Positions 11,736 to 21,279 of a stretch of DNA of 64,000 nt are shown piece by piece. This DNA comes from Ophiosphaerella korrae (Eukaryota > Ascomycota > Dothideomycetes > Pleosporales > Phaeosphaeriaceae), in the NCBI GenBank assembly GCA_028456385.1, contig JALNQF010000004.1, positions 558,001 through 622,000 on the forward strand, given 5' to 3'. Every line of letters begins with the position of its first letter. Position 1 is the first letter of the stretch. A program made the translations under genes and the position numbers. A model generated the notes under the pieces. It ran no database searches. It saw only the letters and a list, made by a program, of their open reading frames with translations, and was not told where the DNA came from.

Positions 11736-14509
11736 ATGGCCTCGCTCAACACCTCCACCAACGGCCCCAGCATCACCCGGAGCTACCAGAATGTTGTCAA
11801 TTCTCCGCCGTCATCCGGCCCTCAAGCAAGCTCGCCAACTTATGCTCAATGGGTTGTCCTCACAGTCGCTGCCCCGCTTGTCAACGCATTTCAGGGCGAC
11901 AGCGGCAAGGAGAGCGTTCTCAAGGTCCAAAGCACTGGAGGTATGTAGCTCCAGCAGCTGTAGCACCAGCTTCTGTGTATTCAACCCTTATTGGCGCCTG
12001 GTCAATGTGCTCAGCAAAGCCTTGAGGCCTCCTCAGACCCACTTTCAGGCCTCGGCTCCTCTTAGGCTGCGGGCAAATGCTAACCACCCACAGAGGGAGA
12101 GCTGACTGACTTGGTCGACGAATTCTCAGATGGCCGCATCCAATTCGCTTTTGTCAAGGTCAAGGACCCAAACACTTCGTTACCTAAGAATGTTCTAATA
12201 GCCTGGGTAAGCATTGCCGAGGATCCACATGATTGTAAATGCTGATAGTTCCTTCAGTGTGGTGAGGGAGTGCCAGAGCGAACAAAAGGCTACTTTGGCA
12301 GCCATCTCACCGTAGTCTCCAAGCTTCTACATGTATTTGTCTCGTCTCACTCACTTCGTCACGATTTGCTAACATCGACTAGGGTTATCACGTCCAAGTC
12401 ACCGCACGCTCCGACGCAGACCTCACACCAGACAAGATCATCCAAAAAGTCTCCGATGCCTCGGGTGCAAAGTATGGAGGCGGGCCAAGTATCCCTTCAT
12501 CCACTGGTCCTCCTCCGGTGACTGCAAAGAAGCCAGTCTTTACACCAACATCTATGGGAGGAGGAGGCCAAGGCTTCAATCCGCTCGGCCGATCAAGGGC
12601 ACCTGTGTCGAAGGGCGACGAAGATGCAGATGGCTGGGGTGCTGATGCTCCACAGGTTTCCAGATCGCAGCTAGAGAAAGTCTCATCTGCGTATACACCA
12701 ACAAAGGTGAACATGGCCGAGCTCACCTCGAAGAAGGACGAATCGGCACGTTCGCAGCCGGACCAGTTCCAAAACGATCGCCCTGAAGTCGTCAAAGGTG
12801 CCTATCAGCCAGTTGGAAAAGTTGATATTGCGGCGATTCGAGCGCAAGCACGAGAGAAACAGGATGACAGACCAACCGCAGTCAAGGGCGCATATGAGCC
12901 TGTAGGGAAAGTGGATATCGCAGCCATCCGAGCTAAGGCTGGAGCAGCTCCAGCTGACCATCTTCAATCAAACAGGGGAGCATCCAATGACGACGAAGAC
13001 GAGCGGCCAAAGTCCCTTGCAGAGAGGTCATCAGCTTTCAGCCAGCAACCTGAACGACTGACCAGCCTCCCAAAGCCCAAGGTCGCGAACAAATTTGCCG
13101 GTGCAAGTGCATTTACCGGTACGAAGGCCCCTACACCTGGCGGGTTTGGGGCAAAGCCGGTCGTGGCCGCGCCGGTTGTGGGTGCCGCCAGCAAAACCTT
13201 TGCAGACGAAGGAGGAAAAACACCTGCTCAAATCTGGGCTGAAAAAAAGGCCGCTCGAGGCGAACCCATCACATCCCCTACTACCGTAGGTTCGCGTGCA
13301 GCTCCTATGCAGGATCAAAAGAGTGGAAGTGGTTGGCAAAGCGGCTACTCTGGCAAGTCTTGGGCACCTGTACAAACCACTCGAACTGGGCAGTCTGCGA
13401 CTAGTAATCTTAGCGACCAGCGTACTGGTGGAGAGCCTCAGCGAGATGAGCCGGCTTCACCAACAGCAGGAGGCGTCAATTCTTTGAAGGATCGTTTTGC
13501 AGGTGCCGCACCGATGGGTGCTCCCACTTCTCGGCCTGTACCAGCACCTCGAGGCCCGAGCCCGCCACCTCTTGACAATTCTAGCAAGCCCAATGCAGGT
13601 GCACGCGGCGTTCCTATGCCAGGTCTTCCTTCACGTCCCAAGGAGCCCGAGTCGGATGAGGACATACCAGCAGTGCAGCACCAGCGCGTCCCCTCCCCGC
13701 CGCGCCAACCGCGTAGTCCATCCCCCGAACCCGCTGGGTCCCCTGTTCGCATCGCAATGCCTGTTGCTCGTGGAAAGGAACCTGAGAAAATCTCTCCAGC
13801 TGAAGAGAAGGCGCCACCCATGCCCGTGCGATCCCTCGACCAAGCTGCCCAGCAAACCCGTGATCTCTCGCCTGAACCACGAGCTGTGGCAAAGGAGCCT
13901 GCTCGTGGTGCAGGCGCAGCTGTTGCTGCTGCCACATTTGGTGGTGCGGCAGTTGCTGGCGTGGCTGTTGGTGCAGCGCTCGCATCTGGACAGGATGAGG
14001 GCAGTGGCTCCGGACCTCGTGCAGTCATTCAATACGACTACGAGAAAGCAGAAGATAACGAAGTCGAGCTACGCGAGGGTGAGTATGTCACGGATATTGA
14101 CATGGTAGACGAAGACTGGTGGATGGGTACCAACACCAAGGGCGATCGTGGTCTATTCCCTGCCAACTATGTTGAATTGGTTGAGGACGACGAGCCCGCT
14201 GGTGCGGCTGCTGCGCCGCCCCTACCTACACATCCATCTGCCACGGAGCCAGAGCCTGCCCCAGCACCAGCAGCCCGTGGTTCAGGGCCCACTGCGACCG
14301 CAATTTACGACTACGATGCTGCTGAGGACAACGAGTTGAGTTTCCCAGAAGGTGCCACCATTACAGGAGTTGTAAGTACTGATACCCTTATGGAGCTGAG
14401 CTGCATGCTAACACAGTTCAAGGAATTCCCCGATGAAGATTGGTGGCTTGGAAACTTCAACGGTCAGTCTGGTCTGTTCCCTGCTAACTATGTCCAACTC
14501 GACGAGTAA
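11736..14509 (+). CDS. abp1: Actin-binding protein Abp1 (ADF-homology plus two SH3 domains)
   Basis: Abp1 binds F-actin at cortical patches, activates Arp2/3 and recruits endocytic partners. Five exons are inferred: 11736-11940, 12094-12206, 12258-12332, 12383-14371 and 14423-14509, giving 822 aa. The N-terminal 150 residues form an ADF-homology domain (ITRSYQNVVN, WVVLTVAAPLVN, WCGEGVPERTKGYFGSHL, GYHVQVTARSDADL). The middle is long and Pro/Ala-rich, with three related motifs ending in VNMAELTSK, VDIAAIRAQA and VDIAAIRAKA at about 235, 270 and 300. SH3-1 (AVIQYDYEKAEDNEVELREG, WWMGTNTKGDRGLFPANYV) and SH3-2 (ATAIYDYDAAEDNELSFPEG, WWLGNFNGQSGLFPANYV) close the protein. The last intron (14372-14422, 51 nt) is in frame and stop-free, so it can be missed. 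Branch GCTAAC and SH3 alignment support removing it. Confidence 0.95.
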
Positions 14510-14985
14510 AATTACAGCATCTTCTATATTAAAAGCTGGACAATTTTGGTCTTCCGATGCATTGCGCACAAGCGCCGTTTTCTTCTCTGCTTAAACCTAC
14601 TTGAGTGGTCATCCTAGGTACAAAAGACGCAATCGAATACTACAAAATCGCATTTTGCAATGATAATCATGGACCTTGGTCCTCAGTGCTAGTCAAACCC
14701 TGGTGTTATTTTCCCCTCTTGGGCCAATTTTCTAATTCAATTTTGTACCAAAGGTAGAATTATCTTCATTTTTCGCAATGTGCCACAAATGGTGACAGAT
14801 ATTCTAGTTCCTTTTTTTTTCGGACACTCTACGAGCGCAGCGTACCTCATAGTATAAAGGGAGACCACTTGCGTTCTTGTCGAGGTATCCTGGACATATT
14901 TACATACTATACTACACTACTACTCATTCCATTTTACCACTGAAGAGCTTCAGCATACACCAAGCCTGCCACCCACATCCTCAAA
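14510..14985. promoter_or_regulatory. Intergenic region abp1 to coiled-coil gene, with TATA box
   Basis: This holds the abp1 3' UTR and the promoter of the 14986 gene. A TATAAA at 14853-14858 (context catagTATAAAGgg) lies about 130 bp before the ATG and is a good core-promoter candidate. It is followed by an AC/TACT-rich leader ending with an AAAATG start context. A T9 run lies near 14811-14820. Confidence 0.55.
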
Positions 14986-15639
14986 ATGATGATCTTCAGC
15001 CTTCTCGCCATCATGATGGTGCTAATCATCATCAGCTATGCTGCTGCTAAGGTCAGCAAAATCCGCTGTGAGCTCATCAAGACCTTTGGCGACTACAACG
15101 CCCTTCTTCAGATGAGCCTTGAGACCTCGAAGAAAGCTCAGGAAGAATCGGCTTCGAAGCTGACCGACGTCAACCTTGAGCTTGCAACTGCCAACGCGAA
15201 CTCGCAACGATTTCTGGCCCTCATCTTCGAAAGAGAAAGGGAAATCAAGAGGCTGAATTCGGTGGTCAAGTCCTTGAAAAGTCAAATTCAAGGACTCAAG
15301 GGCGATTTGGAAAGGGCTGTCAATGCAAATGAGAATTCGCTTGCTCGGGTCGCGAAGCTCACGGAGTCGAAAACTGCGCTCAGTGCCGAGAAGTCTGCTT
15401 TGGAGTTCGAAAATTCTGAGCTGAAGCAAGCCCTTTGGAGCAGGGATGCAGATGGCTATGACCTGGCCATGCAGCTCAAGTACAAGGCAGACGAGCTGCA
15501 TGAGATGACGATGCAGATAGATGCCCTGTTACAGGCTTCTGAGTCAGGCTCCGGTGAGGGGTCAGTGGTGGATGAAGATGAAGAGGACGATGTATTGACA
15601 CCATTAAATGACCAGTTCATCCTCCTTGATATGAACTGA
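14986..15639 (+). CDS. Small membrane-anchored coiled-coil protein, 217 aa
   Basis: A single-exon gene with its own TATA box; the start ATG is at 14986. Residues 1-21 are strongly hydrophobic (MMIFSLLAIMMVLIIISYAA) and would act as a signal anchor or signal peptide. Residues about 45-175 are rich in Leu, Glu, Lys and Ala in a heptad-like pattern (FEREREIKRLNSVVKSLKSQ, SALEFENSELKQAL), predicting a long coiled coil. The tail is acidic (EGSVVDEDEEDDVLTPLND). I do not recognise the family. It could tether or space proteins at a membrane by coiled-coil pairing, but that is inference. The coherent start, heptads and TATA box argue that it is real. It sits in a gene-sparse pocket next to another small unrecognised gene. 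Confidence 0.7.
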   Translation: MMIFSLLAIMMVLIIISYAAAKVSKIRCELIKTFGDYNALLQMSLETSKKAQEESASKLTDVNLELATANANSQRFLALIFEREREIKRLNSVVKSLKSQIQGLKGDLERAVNANENSLARVAKLTESKTALSAEKSALEFENSELKQALWSRDADGYDLAMQLKYKADELHEMTMQIDALLQASESGSGEGSVVDEDEEDDVLTPLNDQFILLDMN

Positions 15640-15696
15640 GTCGGTGGAGTTGTACACACTGTGTTTTCTTCCTGGATGTTATGTTCTTGGTAGGCA

Positions 15697-15999
15697 TTAA
15701 TTAGAAAGTAGTGTTAAATGTATTTCACTTGAACTGATAACGATATCTATTGCGTTCTTTTGCGTTGATATATGATGTTCTTGCTCCTTTTTTGTTCTGT
15801 CTATCCTCAAGAAATGACTCGTCGATGATTCAAGTAGCAATAGTCTGGTCACTATGTAGCCCAACAACCAAGTCACACTGTTGAGCCCCACAGCAAGCAT
15901 TGATACCATAACTAACAGGGGGGTGTGGGTAGGGCGCAAAAAATTGGTTAGTGCGATAACACCTGTCATCGCACTAACCATTTTTGAGTAAATCAGCAT
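15697..15999 (-). CDS. Doubtful small hydrophobic protein, 100 aa
   Basis: An ATG-initiated frame whose middle is hydrophobic enough for one or two membrane helices (TPLLVMVSMLAVGLNSVTWL followed by LGYIVTRLLLL), with a charged segment after it (RIDRTKKEQEHH). No family is recognised. Its first codons lie within the perfect inverted repeat at 15945-15980, so the frame could be chance reading through a structured non-coding element. It could also be the last exon of a broken membrane protein. Kept only because the residue pattern is more protein-like than most short frames here. Confidence 0.22.
   Translation of the reverse strand: MLIYSKMVSAMTGVIALTNFLRPTHTPLLVMVSMLAVGLNSVTWLLGYIVTRLLLLESSTSHFLRIDRTKKEQEHHISTQKNAIDIVISSSEIHLTLLSN
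15945..15980. repeat. Perfect 13-bp inverted repeat with 10-nt loop
   Basis: The left arm at 15945-15957 (TGGTTAGTGCGAT) is the exact reverse complement of 15968-15980 (ATCGCACTAACCA), with the loop at 15958-15967. Outside the arms, an A-run on the left faces TTTTT on the right, so pairing can extend by about five A:T pairs after a one-base bulge. It could form a stable hairpin in DNA or RNA. Confidence 0.85.
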
Positions 16000-16302
16000 C
16001 CAACTATTTGATATTGCAACTGTGACAATTACGGCACAATCAGAATTACAGGAGGCATCTTGTCCCGGGAAGTAATGGACACTTCTAGCAAGAGCTACCG
16101 GAAAGCTAATTCAAAAGACCCCAACTTACCTTTCAATACCCCCTTGAAAAAAAAAAAAAATCCAACCCAGAACGTTACCCACGCTTCCCGGCACACGCCC
16201 AAGAACAGCGTCCCATCCCCAAATCTGCCACCAGCTACTCTTCCAATCCCACACTTGCCATCCATCAGATTTAGCACCCAGTAAAAAAATTCCGCGCTGA
16301 AT

Positions 16303-16759
16303 CTACGCAGTGCATGTGCCAGAAACAAGGGCAGAGCCAATCTGCTTGCCCTGCCCCATCTCGAAGCAATTATGCGGCTTCTGATCTTTGGGAACCGTGA
16401 TAATCTGGCTGGAGTTGCAGCCCTGGCCGACATAGAATACGACTAGTATATATTGTAAACAAACGCGCCTTGGTTGACATACAGGCGTAGCTAGAGATGC
16501 ACTTACTCTGACATCCGTTGGGAATGTCGACATTGACCTTTCCGGATGCGATGCCTGCTGGGAAGCTCTGGCATGCGGTTTGGGTGGTCAGACCGACGGT
16601 GCCGGTGCGAGTGCCTTCTTTGCAGCCGCTCTGGGACCAGGTGGCGAACTGGGTGAAGGTGGTCTGGCGGGGGGAAATGGCATTGCGTGTTGTGACTTCT
16701 GTGGGCGCACTGAGGACAGTGGAAAGGAGAGCAGTGAAGGTGGCAATGGTGGACTGCAT
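16303..16759 (-). CDS. Small secreted cysteine-containing protein, 130 aa (effector-like)
   Basis: Two exons, 16759-16507 and 16442-16303, flank an intron with donor GTAAGT and acceptor CTAG. The N-terminus MQSTIATFTALLSTVLSA is a typical secretion signal, with cleavage likely after SA. ISPRQ at about 29-33 resembles a pro-peptide end. The mature part has six cysteines (SGCKEG, TACQSF, NGCQ, QGCNSS, HNCFEM, GTCTA), enough for three disulfides. No known domain is recognised. A TATATAAAG-like box lies at about 16885-16891, roughly 125 bp upstream of the ATG. Size, signal and even cysteine count fit the small secreted proteins that ascomycetes release, including effector candidates, but no function can be assigned. 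Confidence 0.75.
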
Positions 16760-18248
16760 TTTGGCAATGATGTAAAGAATTTGGACGTTCGCAACGATGT
16801 ATGGATTGACAGTGGTGGGTTTAGTGCAGTGAATTTGATGTTTTGTGTCGTAAAGAGGTAGATCTTTACTTGGAGATGAAGGCCTTTATATGTGCTTCTG
16901 AGTGCATCGATCACCCTTTGGTAAAGAAGATTGGCCTAAGGTCCCCATGGCGAGTAGTCTTCGCCCGTATTTCCCACAGGTTCTCGTTGATATTAACATG
17001 GCAAGAAGTTGCCACGGGCTGCGAAGGCCCCATTGATTGTGTGGGTTTCAGTGCCACCAATGTGGCCATTATATCAAGATAACATGATAGGGCGAAGTCT
17101 ATAAGACTCAAGACTGCTGACAATGGCTGTGATTGTTGGTGGTTTCATTGTAAGGAGGCTCAGTTGCGGAGTGGCTGGCCATTCTCCTATAAGGACGACA
17201 ATTCGGCAAAATTGCAAGCACATCAAGAGAGGTACTATAGTTTACCTTCCTAGGATGACCATTAGTTCTCAAAATTGTTAGTATCAGCCAATGCCCTATC
17301 TCCGTACCAGCCGCCTACAACAGAAGAGATGATCTGTTGCAATGTAAGACTTCTCCGCCAACCAAAGCTTTTCTAGCTAGGTTGGTATATGCTGCTATTG
17401 TAAGCGTGACGTTTTGATTAGATTTTGATAAGCTTAGAATATGGTATATTGATCCCTTTAAGACCTGCTCTTGAATACATGCCTTGTAATGCTAACATCT
17501 CAGTCAACTCAAACCATATCAAAGAAGCGAGGGCATGAGGTAAGCTGCTGACCAAAACCCTTGGAGTGACCCAACATAATGATTGTTTAGGCGAGCATTC
17601 CTTTTAATTCAACGTCCACACCAACCTCAAGAACCAAAATACAGAGCGCAAAGTATCGTTTCAATACAATCCATAGGCAAAGTTACTCGTACGCGTGTGA
17701 TAGAACTTTGTGATTATTGAGCGTATCGAGGGCAAATTGCAACAGACGATTCGATGCTTGCGCTAGCCGTGTTGTTGCCTAGGCAAGCATCACGGCATCA
17801 ATAACATTCAAAGTAGCTCCGACTGTTACCTTTCCTCGCCCAACCTTTTGATTACACTTGCATCATACGGACCAAAGGTATATTTGCTTTCAAAAAATTT
17901 CGAGTATCATCAACATTTCGAGAGGTATCATTGCCATCAGACCGCCACCGGCTCCATGCAAAACCATATGGTTGCTGAACAGCTACAAAAAAAACAAGAA
18001 CAAATCAGTGCGTCAAAACGACGACACTCGAACAAAAATGAAACTAAGTGGAGGGAACCACTAGCCTAAACGCCGTTTGAATCAGTGTGTATTATCCACT
18101 GCCCGCACCATGCCACGGGACCTTGCATACCGACCCCTGTAAATGCAAAGAAAAAGTGAGGTGAGGTCGACGCCTATCATCCAACTGTATACAATAAACA
18201 CGGAAGTGGGTTGTAAGCCTGCAGTTACGAGGAAGCTGTACACTATTG
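16760..18248. other. 1.5-kb gene-free region
   Basis: The first 130 bp are the promoter of the secreted-protein gene, with its TATA-like box near 16885-16891. The rest is moderately AT-rich, with short frames that lack ATG starts or protein-like composition. No repeat, RNA gene or transposon remnant was recognised. Confidence 0.5.
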
Positions 18249-20816
18249 TCACCGGCCAAAAAGGCCGCTTCCAACGCTTACTGTGCCCAGACCATTGCGT
18301 TGCGTAATGGGGACCCGTGCGGCGTCTGCTCGACCTGCTCCTGGTGGACCAGACGAAGCATTAGGAGGACCCGCGTTCATCGGTCGTATGTTGTTACCCC
18401 AACGTCCGACCTGATCATCTGGAGGCGCGTCGATATGTTGTGTTGCGGGGCTAGACAACACTGCATATTGCTCCCTTCCTATGACTCCAAGATGTCGAGG
18501 ATTAGATCCAGGGGTCTCCATATACGCTGCCTGATCAGCTGGATGCCTCTTCATTTGCAACACAGGCGATTCTGATTCGACTATGCGACTATTGGCATGA
18601 TGAGCATTTGCCGATGGAGGATTTGAGTTTGCTTCGATTGTTGATGCTGAGCCATTAGGAGCTGTGAGGTCAATTACGCGGCGTTGACCTGCTGGAGTCT
18701 GGTAGCTTGGCACCCTAGAAGGTCCTGGGCCATAGCGAGCTTCTTGATGAGATGGATGCCGTGGATTTGCCCATGGAGTACTCTCGAGGAACTGTTCTTC
18801 TGCTGCAGCTTCGTCTGCCGTCGTTGTACGGTTGTATGTGCGGAATGATGGTGGGGGTGCAGGACGCGTCGCGATCTGCACAGCTGGATTAGCTAAAATT
18901 TTGATAACCAGGTGACCAGCAACTTACCTTCATCGCTCGAAAGTCATCATCAATATCCCCAGGTCGTGCAGCGCTTATGTCTGGCACTGCTGGGAAGCCA
19001 ACATATTTTGCCACGCCGGATAAGATAGAAACCTCCAAATTGTACGCTGTTTGGTGACGTATTTGGTCGGACCGTTTCTCTGGAAGTTTCATCATGTACT
19101 GGAACTCGTCGCAACCAAGCGACCTTCGGCCTTTCTGGAGCTCAAATACCCGTTGATTGCATTCTTCAAGAATCTCCTCACGCACGTGCCGGACCGTTTG
19201 GATGTACTGGCTATGCAACTGATGCTGCTCTGCGGAGTAAATAATGTCGAGATTCTTTTGCTTGTACTCCAAGAGCTTAGTCTCATACAGGATCTTTTCC
19301 ACTCGTCGTTCGTCTATGGACTTAATCATAGCGAGGTATTCGGGATGGTCACAGTTTGGCTGCTTGAGCATCTCGAGTTCTCGCTCGTACTGTGCTATTT
19401 GCTCGTCACATAGCCTAGAGGTGGTTAGCGTCTGCTATGAGGCATGTGTAGCTCTACTTACTTTTCTCGGAATAGTTTGAACTTCTTCTCGATCTTCGCA
19501 AGTTCATCGATGGCGTTCTTCTTTTTCGCAACCTCTTCATCAAGCGCTGCGCTATGCTCTTCGTCCATCTCGTCTTCAGCCTCCACATCGTGCGATTCAA
19601 CAGCAGCAAATTGTTCGCTCACAGCGAAACTTGGCTCCTCAGCTTTCCGTTTTCCTCGCCTGCCACCCTTGCGCGGCTTTGTGTGCTTGGCGACTATTGC
19701 TAACTCGCCCACGGTTTCAGTCGCAATGTTGGCCTGCCTTTCCTCGAGATCGAGCTCTTCGTTCGCGAGCTGTGATAGGCGCTCTTCGGCGACCTCGAGC
19801 TCTTCATCTGCGTCTATTTGTTCGGAACTGTCAGCCACGCCCACATGCAAGCCATTGGTCGTTGGTGTCTTCAAAGTTCCACTTCTTTTCCGGGCAGGCT
19901 CATCTTCGTCCTGCGCTTCGAAAGGACTTTTCTCAGCACTCGTTCGTTTCCTTTTGCTCCCGGTATATTCAAAGCTCGCGGCTTCTGACGCAGCCACAAG
20001 TGACAAGGAGTGCAATGGGTTTTCCGCGTCGGCTGATTCGTCTGGGTTCGCGTCATCGGTGATGGCGGAAGGTGTAGGCGGTGCCGATCCATCCTGGTCT
20101 ATTGCCCTCGAGTGCGCTAGCTTGCTAGGTGTTCTTGTGTACAGTGCTTCTGACACCAATGACGTATCTGTGCCTGCGCGCGCGACCTTTCGGGGCGTGA
20201 TCTCTAGCCGCTCTGTCTCTGCTTCGGAGTCCTCTTCGTCCAGCTCTTCTGCTGGAAGAGGTCGCGGTGTTGGCTCCGACTGATCGTCTGACGCGTCTCC
20301 CAGCTCGCTCAAGCTGCTGGAACGGTTGTCGGCGATGTCATCGTAGCCGACAGACGCTACTTCTATCGAGGGAGGCTCTGCCGTGACTAAAGTTGGGGCA
20401 GAGAGTGCAGAGAGCATGGCAGCTTCCTCGATGGTTGGCGCCGGCAATTGCGCCAGCCCAGAGTGTTGGGAGGGGGTGGCTGCCGAAGAGGGGTCGAGCT
20501 GCTGACCGATCAAGGTCGATTTCACACCTACACAGGGATAGAGTCAGCTTGGGAGGGCATCAAGGTGGTGCGAACTCGAGGCGCGGGATGTGGGGCCATT
20601 GGCATCTCTGTTTGTCTCCTCGGTTGACGCAACAAGCCCAGCAACAGCAGCGAGAGCATCGTCACAAACAACAGGCACCCGCGAGACGGCCCAGCCACAC
20701 CGAGATGCAGATGGGCGCGAGGGGGAGTATGACGTACGTTTTGGGGGTACAATGTCGTCGTGGGCGTTGGAAGCGGTTCGTGATGTGCTCCTCCTCGCCT
20801 GCCGATGCGCGCTCAT
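18249..20816 (-). CDS. dep1: Sds3/Dep1-family subunit of the Rpd3L histone deacetylase complex
   Basis: Sds3-like proteins scaffold the Rpd3L/Sin3 deacetylase complex that represses transcription. Four exons are inferred: 20816-20738, 20527-19462, 19414-18928 and 18875-18249, giving 752 aa. The family core spans about 365-530: IDELAKIEKKFKLFREK joined by splicing to LCDEQIAQYERELEMLKQPN, then HPEYLAMIKSIDERRVEKIL, KLLEYKQKNLDI and EECNQRVFELQKGRRSLG. Upstream is an acidic, Ser-rich region with a basic patch (KPRKGGRRGKRKAEE), probably nuclear targeting. The C-terminal 210 residues are Pro/Ser-rich and disordered. The exon 2 frame opens without a nearby ATG after an acceptor (GTGTAG), which supports the 79-nt first exon MSAHRQARRSTSRTASNAHD. 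A later in-frame ATG (MLSALSAPTLV) is the alternative start. Sds3 and Dep1 are paralogous types and I cannot tell them apart with certainty. Confidence 0.85.
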
Positions 20817-21279
20817 GGTGCGCCCGGGCGGTAAAGTTGGTCAACTCGCGGCCAATGTCAGGTATAGGAGCTGCGCAGGGCGTGGTGGAGGCGTGCGATA
20901 CTGCAGGACTGCTGTGGGAGGCCGGGGAGGCCAGGCGCGGACAGCGGCCAAAAACACCTGTGCCGCTGGGGAGGTCGTGGGTGTTGAGGGCGGGTCGGGC
21001 GACACGACTGCGCTCAGCGGGGCCACGGCTCTGGGAGATGGGAGAGGAGGTGAATAGTAATGTGGACAGGCGTGGAGCATGAGTAGGCGGGCGTGCAGAG
21101 CGGAGAATAGCTGGGTAGACTCGTGGAAACTGCGCAGGTGGACTGAACCCTGCGTCCTGGCCGCCTCGCCTTGCGAATGACCGCCGGCCCACCGTCACCG
21201 CCGCCGTCGTTCTGCCGGCCCGCCCAATCGGGCTAGCCTAGCTCTGCTCCACCTAAACTTTTCTGACAGCCCAGTTGCT
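20817..21279. promoter_or_regulatory. Divergent intergenic region dep1 / nop12
   Basis: 463 GC-rich bp between divergent start codons. No TATA box is obvious. It probably carries both promoters of these nuclear housekeeping genes. Nothing coding was accepted here. Confidence 0.45.

Larger units (their letters stand above)
15640..16302. other. Intergenic region with hairpin and a doubtful small frame
   Basis: 663 bp between the coiled-coil gene and the secreted-protein gene, converging from both sides. It holds a perfect 13-bp inverted repeat (15945-15980) and a weak 100-codon minus-strand frame (15697-15999), both listed separately. An A13 run lies near 16148-16160. Confidence 0.5.

Noticed and set aside
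19444..20283. Plus-strand Ser-rich frame of 279 codons
   Set aside because: Antisense to the acidic Glu/Asp-rich exon 2 of the Dep1/Sds3 gene; Ser runs are what that coding sequence gives when read backwards.
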